From NCBI RefSeq assembly GCF_014646695.1, contig NZ_BMNT01000027.1:21998-71631 (forward strand): a stretch of 49,634 bases of DNA. Direction: 5' to 3'. Every line of letters starts with the position of its first letter. Position 1 is the first letter of the stretch. This DNA is from Sphaerisporangium melleum. Lineage in GTDB: Bacteria > Actinomycetota > Actinomycetes > Streptosporangiales > Streptosporangiaceae. This document shows, piece by piece, positions 8,833 to 14,952 of the stretch. The notes under the pieces are model-generated. The model saw only the letters and a list, made by a program, of their open reading frames with translations, did no database searches and was not told the DNA's origin. The position numbers were made by a program, and so were the translations under genes.

Positions 8833-8854
8833 CGGCGTTCGCGTGTCGCCGGCC

Positions 8855-9103
8855 TCAGCGGGAGGCCGCTGCGACGTGGTCGACCAGGTCCTTGACGCCC
8901 TTCTGGCGCGCGCAGTGGGCGCAGCAGTACCAGTGGCCGCCGGCGTCGACGCCGTGCCCGATGATGCGGCAGCCGCAGTGCTCGCACATCGGTGCCATGC
9001 CCTGGATGGCGCACTCGAAGCAGTCGTAGGTGTGCACGCCGCCTTTGGCGTGGATCTCGAAGCTCATCTCATAGTCATTGCCGCATACTTCGCATCTAGC
9101 CAT
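8855..9103 (-). CDS. Small Cys-rich zinc-binding (metallothionein-like) protein
   Basis: 82 residues with three CxxC pairs (CEVC, CEHC, CCAHC), a further Cys in DCFEC and several His. The pattern indicates two structural zinc sites. The C-terminal HWYCCAHCAR resembles the prokaryotic metallothionein/zinc-ribbon tail (YYCCEAC type). The ATG has an excellent GGAAGGAAG ribosome site. Proteins of this shape are widespread in actinomycetes and mostly annotated as hypothetical or metallothionein-like. It stands alone, convergent with the phosphoesterase and divergent from the pseudokinase. The function is unknown; metal buffering is a guess. Confidence 0.8.
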   Translation of the reverse strand: MARCEVCGNDYEMSFEIHAKGGVHTYDCFECAIQGMAPMCEHCGCRIIGHGVDAGGHWYCCAHCARQKGVKDLVDHVAAASR

Positions 9104-9356
9104 GATCTTCCTTCCGAGTCGCCTTTCTCCCGAAGTACCCGAAAAGCACTATGAATGCTGCCAAGCCGGTCATTTCCGGACACAGCCTTGACCTCGGCCG
9201 GCGCTCTCCATCCGGCCCGGCACTCCCACCCCATCGGGGACCCGGCCGCGCGAGGCTGAAAAACCCGGCGAAAGCAGCGACATCCCCTACCGCCGGCGCT
9301 TTCCGTCCGCATAATGGACGATCGACCGACGGAACCTCCCGAAGGAGAATCCCGAG

Positions 9357-11438
9357 ATGCCGCAGGCTTCGCCCCTGCTCACGGATGATCCGAGCGAGTT
9401 AGGCCGGTACCACCTCCTCGGCAGGCTCGGCGCGGGCGCCGTGAGCACGGTCTATCTCGCCCAGGGACCGGACGAAGAGCAGGTCGCGATCAAGCTGCTG
9501 CACGAGGGCCTGGCCGGCGCCGACCGGTTCCTGGCCAAGGTGAACGAACTGCAGCACGTGTCGGCGTTCTGCACGGCCCAGGTGATCGAGACGGGCATGG
9601 CGGGCGAGCGGCCGTACGTCGTGAGCGAGTACATCGCCGGGCCCACGCTGCGGCAGGTCGTCGAACAGGACGGCCCGCTGTACGGCACCGCCCTGCACCG
9701 GCTCGCCATCGGCACCATGACCGCGCTCGTCGCCGGCCACCAGGCCGGCCTCGCCCACCGGGCCTTCGGCCCTCGCGGCGTGCTGCTCGGCCCGGGCGGG
9801 CCGCGAGTGATCGACTTCGGCGTCGCCGAGGTCCTGGACGCCGGGATGAGCGGCACCACCCGATCGCTCGACGGCCTCGCGTACCTCACCCCGGAGCAAC
9901 TGGACGGCGCTGCGGCCGGACCGGCCTCCGACATGTTCGCCTGGGGCGCGACCATGCTGTTCGCCGCGTCCGGGCGCGCCCCCTTCGACGCCGGCGGCAT
10001 GCCGGCCACGATCAACAAGATCATGCGCGGAGAGCCCGACCTGAGCGTCCTGGACGGAGACCTGCTCAGCCTGGTCGCCGAGTGCCTGTCCAAGGACCCT
10101 GCCCGCCGCCCCACCTCCGGCGAGGCCCTGCTTCGCCTGGTCGGCCACGCGCAGATGCTGGGAACGCTCGAACTCACCGCCGCCGCGCCCCGCCCACCCG
10201 ACGCCACGCCCGCACCGGCCCCCGGCCCGCGCGCCGGACAGGCCGCGCCGCCGCCTCCGGACCCGGGAACCCCGGTGGAGCTCCCGCCTCCGCATCCGGC
10301 CGACGTCCCGCCACCGCCGCCGAAGCCCGCCGGTGGACGCCGGCGAGTCCTGGCGCTGGTCGCCGGCGCCGTCGCCATCGCGTTCGCCTCCGGCGGCACC
10401 GTGTACGCGCTGACGCCCCGCGCGACGCCCACCCCGGTGGCCCGCCCGGCTCCGGCACCGGCCCCCACCCCGTCGGCCGCGGTCATCCCGGCCTCCCCCA
10501 GCCCACCGGCGCCGCCGACCACGGACCTCACTCTCCCCGGCTCGGGGATCCGGCTGCACGAGAACCCGGCCGACCCGTACCGGCTCAACGCCTACTTCAT
10601 CCAGGACCACGACGGCGAGCGGTTCGAGACCTACGCCCGCGACGCCGGCGCCGACACCTTCGGCAAGATCGCGGAGAACGCGGCCTCCGGCGACCCGGCC
10701 GTCTCCCCCGACGGCACCTGGGTGGCGGTGAACCCCCGGCTCACGTTCTCCTCGTCCGGCCACGACAGTGTCGTGTTCCACAACCGCAGGACCGGCGAGC
10801 GGTTCTCGGTGGACACCCTCGATCGGCCGCTGCGCGGGCTCTCGGGCGTCTGGAGCCGGGACGGCAAGCGGTACCTGCTCACCTTCTACCAGCGCAGGGC
10901 CGACAAGAAGACGCAGTACCCCGGGGGGTTCGTCGTGGTCGACGTCACCACCCGCAAGGCCACCGTCGTGATGACCGACGACCGGCAGGACGGAGCCGGC
11001 GACTTCGACTGGAGCCCGGACGGCGCCTACATCGTCGGCGCGTACGAGACCGGGAGCAAGCCGCGCTACGGGATGCGTTTTCGCGACATGAAGGGCAACG
11101 TCGTGCGCACCCTCCCCTGGGTCGGGCGAATCCCCGGCCCGGGCGTCTTCTCCCCCTCCGGCACCTCCTTCTTCACCTACTGCCCGGCGTCCGAGCCGAC
11201 CACCACCGCCATCTGCGTGTGGAACCTCGGCTCGGGCAATCGGACGGCCACCATCCCCGCCTGGGACGACCTGTCGGTCCAGGGCTGGTGGGACGAGAAC
11301 CACCTGCTCGTCTACGACCGGCGCAAAGCCGACAAGAAGTACGTCGTCCTGGACTTCCACGGGAAGATCAGGCGCACGCTGGCCGACGTCCCCGAGAAGG
11401 ACGCCGCGACGACCCTCGTCCGGTTCGGCCCGAATTGA
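9357..11438 (+). CDS. Membrane-anchored Ser/Thr pseudokinase with C-terminal beta-propeller sensor
   Basis: 693 residues. Residues 16-265 are a eukaryotic-type kinase fold: glycine loop GRLGAGAVSTVY, VAIK lysine (Lys 46), Glu 64 and DFG (153-155). The catalytic loop, normally HRDxKPxNVLL, reads HRAFGPRGVLL (134-144), so the catalytic Asp, the Lys and the Asn are all replaced. Phosphotransfer is therefore unlikely. A Pro-rich linker (about 275-325) leads to one membrane helix (about 330-352). An extracellular region with repeated DGTW, DFDWSPDGAYIVGAYE and similar motifs follows, suggesting a TolB/WD40-like propeller. The ATG has GAAGGAG upstream. It probably transmits an outside signal or acts as a scaffold; the partners are unknown. 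Confidence 0.88.
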   Translation: MPQASPLLTDDPSELGRYHLLGRLGAGAVSTVYLAQGPDEEQVAIKLLHEGLAGADRFLAKVNELQHVSAFCTAQVIETGMAGERPYVVSEYIAGPTLRQVVEQDGPLYGTALHRLAIGTMTALVAGHQAGLAHRAFGPRGVLLGPGGPRVIDFGVAEVLDAGMSGTTRSLDGLAYLTPEQLDGAAAGPASDMFAWGATMLFAASGRAPFDAGGMPATINKIMRGEPDLSVLDGDLLSLVAECLSKDPARRPTSGEALLRLVGHAQMLGTLELTAAAPRPPDATPAPAPGPRAGQAAPPPPDPGTPVELPPPHPADVPPPPPKPAGGRRRVLALVAGAVAIAFASGGTVYALTPRATPTPVARPAPAPAPTPSAAVIPASPSPPAPPTTDLTLPGSGIRLHENPADPYRLNAYFIQDHDGERFETYARDAGADTFGKIAENAASGDPAVSPDGTWVAVNPRLTFSSSGHDSVVFHNRRTGERFSVDTLDRPLRGLSGVWSRDGKRYLLTFYQRRADKKTQYPGGFVVVDVTTRKATVVMTDDRQDGAGDFDWSPDGAYIVGAYETGSKPRYGMRFRDMKGNVVRTLPWVGRIPGPGVFSPSGTSFFTYCPASEPTTTAICVWNLGSGNRTATIPAWDDLSVQGWWDENHLLVYDRRKADKKYVVLDFHGKIRRTLADVPEKDAATTLVRFGPN

Positions 11439-11598
11439 CGCAGCTCCCCGGCCTGAAGGCCGGAGCACCGCAGACCGATCCGGTAGCGGCCCAGCCGCCC
11501 CTGACGTCCATGCCCGGAGGGGCGGCACCACGAGAAACCGTCCCCGGTCGCCTCGTACAGCCCCGCCACGGCCCGCCGAAACGCCTTATGGTGAGAGG

Positions 11599-12495
11599 AT
11601 GGCCGAGATCTTGGTGCCGGACGGCTCGTGGACGTTCGACGGTGAGACGCTTCGCATCGCCCCGGGTGGGGACAAGGGCGTGCACGAGCTGCGCAGGGTG
11701 CTCGGTGAGGTGACCATCCCCCTCGCGGCGATCGCCGGGGTGTCGTTCGAGTCGTCCCGCAAGGGCGGCGGCCTGCAGGTCCGGCTACGGCAGGGCGCCG
11801 ACCCGCTGACCGACGTGGTCGCCGGACGGCTCCTCGGCGCCGTCGACCCCTACCGGCTGACCATCCCGAGAGAACGTGCCGGCGCCGCTGAATACCTCGC
11901 GGAGGAGGTGCGCACGAGTCTCCTGCTCGAACAGGTGCCGACCGGCCCCTCCGAACGCTATCTGCTGCCCGGCCCCGCCGTGCCGGTCTCGGCCCACGCC
12001 GGCGACGGCTCGGTCAGCTTCGACGGTGAGCGCGTCCATCTGGAGTGGACCCTGTTCGCCAGCTCGGCCAAGGAGGCGGCCGGGCCGCAGACGTTGCTGC
12101 TCGCCGAGCTGTCCGGGGTCGAGTGGGCACCGCAGTCCGGCGTCGGCTACGGCCGGCTCCGCTTCCACCTGAAGGGCCGGACCCCGGTCAAGAAGCCCGA
12201 GCAGGACCCGCACTGCCTGTCGTGGGGCGTGCAACGCTATGGCGGCACCACGGCCCTGGTCGCCGCCGCCGTGCTGGCCCGCCTGCCCAAAGACCAGGAG
12301 CCGTCCGCCCTGACCGCGCCCCCGTCCGGCGACCACGATGCCCTGCTGCGCCGGGTGGCCGAGCTCGAAAGCCACGACACGCTCATCCGCCGCCTCACCG
12401 AGCTCGGCGAGCTGCACCGCTCCGGCGTCCTCACCGACGAGGAGTTCACCGCCGCCAAACACCTTCTCTTACACCCTCAGGCACCCCCCGGCTGA
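11599..12495 (+). CDS. DUF4429 protein with C-terminal SHOCT domain
   Basis: 298 residues. Two tandem copies of a PH-like DUF4429 module are visible. The first starts GSWTFDGETLRIAPGG, the second DGSVSFDGERVHLEW. Each is followed by an ISGVSFE/LSGVEWAP strand pattern. The last 35 residues (IRRLTELGELHRSGVLTDEEFTAAK) form a SHOCT motif, a short oligomerisation helix pair. This combination is common in actinomycetes and has no settled function. The upstream 160 bases contain no recognisable gene. No signal peptide or membrane helix is seen, so it should be cytoplasmic. Confidence 0.87.
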   Translation: MAEILVPDGSWTFDGETLRIAPGGDKGVHELRRVLGEVTIPLAAIAGVSFESSRKGGGLQVRLRQGADPLTDVVAGRLLGAVDPYRLTIPRERAGAAEYLAEEVRTSLLLEQVPTGPSERYLLPGPAVPVSAHAGDGSVSFDGERVHLEWTLFASSAKEAAGPQTLLLAELSGVEWAPQSGVGYGRLRFHLKGRTPVKKPEQDPHCLSWGVQRYGGTTALVAAAVLARLPKDQEPSALTAPPSGDHDALLRRVAELESHDTLIRRLTELGELHRSGVLTDEEFTAAKHLLLHPQAPPG

Positions 12496-12517
12496 AACCG
12501 CGGACTGAACTCCGCGC

Positions 12518-12672
12518 TCACCCGTCGAACGACGCGCCTTTGACACCGCTCAGGAACGCCCGCCACTCGCCATCAGCACAGATGACCACGGCACCGAGCG
12601 GCACCTTGGAGTCCCACACGAGGGGCGGAACTTGGACGTCTCCACCATGGCAACCGCGCTGGCGGAGAACCC
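12518..12672 (-). pseudogene. Remnant of a DUF397 gene
   Basis: The minus-strand frame reads VWDSKVPLGAVVICADGEW then RAFLSGVKGASFDG and stop, a clear C-terminal half of a DUF397 protein (usual pattern VRDSKDP...F...EWxAFLxGVK). Upstream, the same frame runs into a stop (TAG, about 12673). The expected N-terminal pattern appears in another frame as IGFSASAVAMVE, so a frameshift has broken it. The XRE-type regulator gene normally found before a DUF397 gene is missing. This accounts for much of the 378-base gap between the DUF4429 gene and the nucleotidyltransferase gene. Confidence 0.55.
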
Positions 12673-12873
12673 GATGCGCCTAGGTGGGGATTCAGGTGCC
12701 CACCACCGGCGGAAAGATCGTCTGGTGCACTCTCGCGAGCCCTGCAGCCGGCCAAGACGGCTCAGCACCCGCCTCCGAACTGCGGCCCCGCGACGAGCGC
12801 CAGGCGCCCCATCCCCACCGACAGAACATGTCAAGGCCGTGAACGCCTGAGTGGGCTTCGGCAGGATGGCCGC

Positions 12874-13173
12874 ATGACGATGGAGGAGCTCGACCGGCTG
12901 CGTCCCGCCATCGCGGAGTTGTGCGCCGGATACGGCGTGGTCGAGCTCATGGTCTTCGGATCCACGGCTCGGGGCGAGGCGAGGCGGGACAGTGATGTCG
13001 ACCTGCTCTACGTGCGCGGCTTCCACGCCATCAGAGGGCTGGCCTTCTTCGGGCTCCACACCGAATTGGAAGCTCTGCTAGGTCACTCGGTCGACCTGGT
13101 GTCGAAGGATGCCCTGCACTGGGCCATCCGTGACGAGGTGCTCGGGGAGGCCGAGGTGCTGTACGCCGCTTGA
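12874..13173 (+). CDS. MNT-type nucleotidyltransferase domain protein, without HEPN partner
   Basis: 99 residues made up almost entirely of a minimal nucleotidyltransferase fold. The motif FGSTARGEARRDSDVDLL contains the GS and DxD that bind metal and nucleotide, with a later Asp in SVDLV. Proteins of this size usually form two-gene modules with a HEPN-domain RNase, where they inactivate the toxin by AMP transfer. Here the next gene is an unrelated reductase on the other strand, and no HEPN frame (RxxxxH) is visible on either side. It is therefore an orphan, or its partner has been lost. The ATG has AGGATGG upstream. Confidence 0.8.
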   Translation: MTMEELDRLRPAIAELCAGYGVVELMVFGSTARGEARRDSDVDLLYVRGFHAIRGLAFFGLHTELEALLGHSVDLVSKDALHWAIRDEVLGEAEVLYAA

Positions 13174-13264
13174 CCGCCACCGGGGTCCTCCTGTCGAGCG
13201 GACATCGCCGAAGGCGCCGGGACCGTCGGACGACGTCCGTTCGTGGCCCTCGCCGGGGTCGCGG

Positions 13265-14338
13265 TCAGGCTGTGTGCTGGTAGGTGGGGTAGGTCAGGTA
13301 GCCGGTGTCGCCGCCCTGGAAGTAGGTGGCCTCGTCGGCGGGGACGAGCGGGAGGCCGGTGCGCAGGCGCTCGACCAGGTCGGGGTTGGCGATGTAGGCA
13401 CGGCCGAAGCTGATCAGATCGGCCCCGAGCGCGAGCCAGTGGTCGGCCTCGCTCCGGCCGGTCCGCTTGGGACCCAGCGGGAGCACCGGGTTCATGATGA
13501 GGGTGCCCGGCCACGCACGGCGCAGGGCCACCAGCACCTCCTCGTCGGTGGTCGCCTCCAGATGGACGTACGCCAGGTTGAGCCGCGCCAGCTCGGCCAG
13601 CAGCGCGGTGTAGAGCTCGGGGATGTCGGTCTCCTCGATGCCCCAGAACGGCCCGCCCGGGGAGAGGCGGATGCCGGTCCTGGCCGCGCCGACGGCCTCG
13701 GCGGTCATCGCCGCCGCCTCGACGGCGAACCGGATGCGGTTGGTCACCGAGCCGCCGTACCGGTCGGTGCGCAGGTTGGCGTTGGAGGAGAGGAACTGCG
13801 AGATCAGGTACCCGTTGGCGCCGTGCAGTTCCACGCCGTCGAAGCCGGCGTCGATGGCGCGGCGGGCGGCCTCGGCGTACGAGCGGGCGTGCTCGGGCAC
13901 CTCGGCGGTCTCCAGGGCGCGCGGGGTCGGCGCGGGCCGGGGCCCGTCCGGGGTGAACACCTCACCGGTGGCGGGGACGGCCGAGGGGCCGATCGGCCGC
14001 AAGCCGGTGGTGGCGGGATGCGAGACCCGCCCGCCGTGCATGATCTGGGCGAATGCGCGTCCGCCGTTGGCGTGCACGGCGGCGGTCACCGGGCGCCAGG
14101 CGGCCACCTGCTCGTCGGTGTGCAGTCCCGGCGTGCCCGGGTTGGACTGCCCGATCAGGCTCGGTTGCACCCCCTCGGTCACGATGAGCCCGGCGGTCGC
14201 CCGCTGGGCGTAGTAGGCGGCCATCGAGGGGGTCGCCAGACCGCCGGCGGCGGCCCGGACCCGGGTCATCGGGGCCATCACCACGCGGTTGGGCAGGGTC
14301 ATGCCGCCGAGCCGGTAACCGTCCAACAAGGTCGTCAT
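13265..14338 (-). CDS. Old Yellow Enzyme family alkene reductase (NADH:flavin oxidoreductase)
   Basis: 357 residues forming a single FMN barrel. Family motifs are LPNRVVMAPMTR near the start, FAQIMHGGRVSHP, the HGANGYLISQFL strand with substrate-binding His and Asn, SNANLRTDRYGGS, and FGRAYIANPDLVERL at the phosphate site. The family reduces activated C=C bonds or nitro groups with NAD(P)H. I set the start at the ATG giving MTTLLDGYRL; an in-frame extension to 14419 has no support. It is divergent from the MerR regulator, with a dyad between them placed in its promoter, so electrophile-induced control is likely. Confidence 0.93.
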   Translation of the reverse strand: MTTLLDGYRLGGMTLPNRVVMAPMTRVRAAAGGLATPSMAAYYAQRATAGLIVTEGVQPSLIGQSNPGTPGLHTDEQVAAWRPVTAAVHANGGRAFAQIMHGGRVSHPATTGLRPIGPSAVPATGEVFTPDGPRPAPTPRALETAEVPEHARSYAEAARRAIDAGFDGVELHGANGYLISQFLSSNANLRTDRYGGSVTNRIRFAVEAAAMTAEAVGAARTGIRLSPGGPFWGIEETDIPELYTALLAELARLNLAYVHLEATTDEEVLVALRRAWPGTLIMNPVLPLGPKRTGRSEADHWLALGADLISFGRAYIANPDLVERLRTGLPLVPADEATYFQGGDTGYLTYPTYQHTA

Positions 14339-14396
14339 GTCAGAACTCCTTGGTGCTGCGCGGTGCCCGGAACTCGGGCACGGCAGTACGCTAAAA

Positions 14397-14416
14397 CCTG
14401 ACACTGACGTCAGAGG
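14397..14416. promoter_or_regulatory. Likely MerR operator within the reductase promoter
   Basis: The dyad CCTGACACTGACGTCAGAGG, with a perfect CTGACGTCAG core, lies between TTGCCT (14419-14414) and TTTTAG (14396-14391) of a possible minus-strand promoter. MerR regulators bind between -35 and -10 in this way. It is inferred to serve both genes of the divergent pair. Confidence 0.55.
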
Positions 14417-14452
14417 CAAGGGTTTGCCGCGAAATCACGACCGGAGGACGGG

Positions 14453-14830
14453 ATGCGCATCGGGGAGCTCGCGGCACGGGCCGGGGTCAGCGTCCGGTCG
14501 CTGCGCTACTACGAGGAGCAGGGGCTGCTCACCAGCACCCGCAGCACCAGCGGCCAGCGGCACTACACCGACCGCGACGTCGAGCGGGTCGGGTTCATCC
14601 AGCGGATGTACGCGGCGGGCCTGTCCAGCCGCACGATCCTGGAGGTGATGCCGTGCGTCGACGCGCCGAGCGCGGAGACCTCCGACGCCGCGATGGAGCG
14701 CATGGTGCAGGAACGCGACCGGCTCACCGAGCACATCGCCGAGCTCGTCCGCACCCGCGACTCGCTCGATCGCCTGATCGCCGTGAACCGCGCCCACCGC
14801 AAGACCCTGCACAAGGCCCCTGCAGCCTGA
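14453..14830 (+). CDS. MerR family transcriptional regulator
   Basis: 125 residues. The N-terminal MerR winged helix is clear: MRIGELAARAGVSVRSLRYY, EEQGLL, then SGQRHYTDRDVERVGFI. A coiled dimerisation helix follows (about residues 80-120). The short length without an effector domain and the single Cys (in EVMPCVDAP, about residue 68) fit the thiol- or electrophile-sensing group often found beside alkene reductases. GGAGGA lies just before the ATG. It probably controls the divergent reductase. Confidence 0.92.
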   Translation: MRIGELAARAGVSVRSLRYYEEQGLLTSTRSTSGQRHYTDRDVERVGFIQRMYAAGLSSRTILEVMPCVDAPSAETSDAAMERMVQERDRLTEHIAELVRTRDSLDRLIAVNRAHRKTLHKAPAA

Positions 14831-14905
14831 GGCACTGAGCCCGCCCACCCGGCGCCGAGGCGGTCATGAACACGCGTGACCGGTGGGTCCGGAGTCGAGA
14901 TGGGC

Positions 14906-14950
14906 CCACCCCGGGTCGCCCGCGCCGAGGGCTCGGGCGACCCGGGGTGG
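14906..14950. terminator. Strong bidirectional stem-loop terminator
   Basis: A perfect 17-bp stem (left arm CCACCCCGGGTCGCCCG) around an 11-base loop. It lies between the merR gene (+) and the end of the GH3 gene (-), three bases from the latter's stop codon. It should end both transcripts. Confidence 0.85.
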
Positions 14951-14952
14951 GG

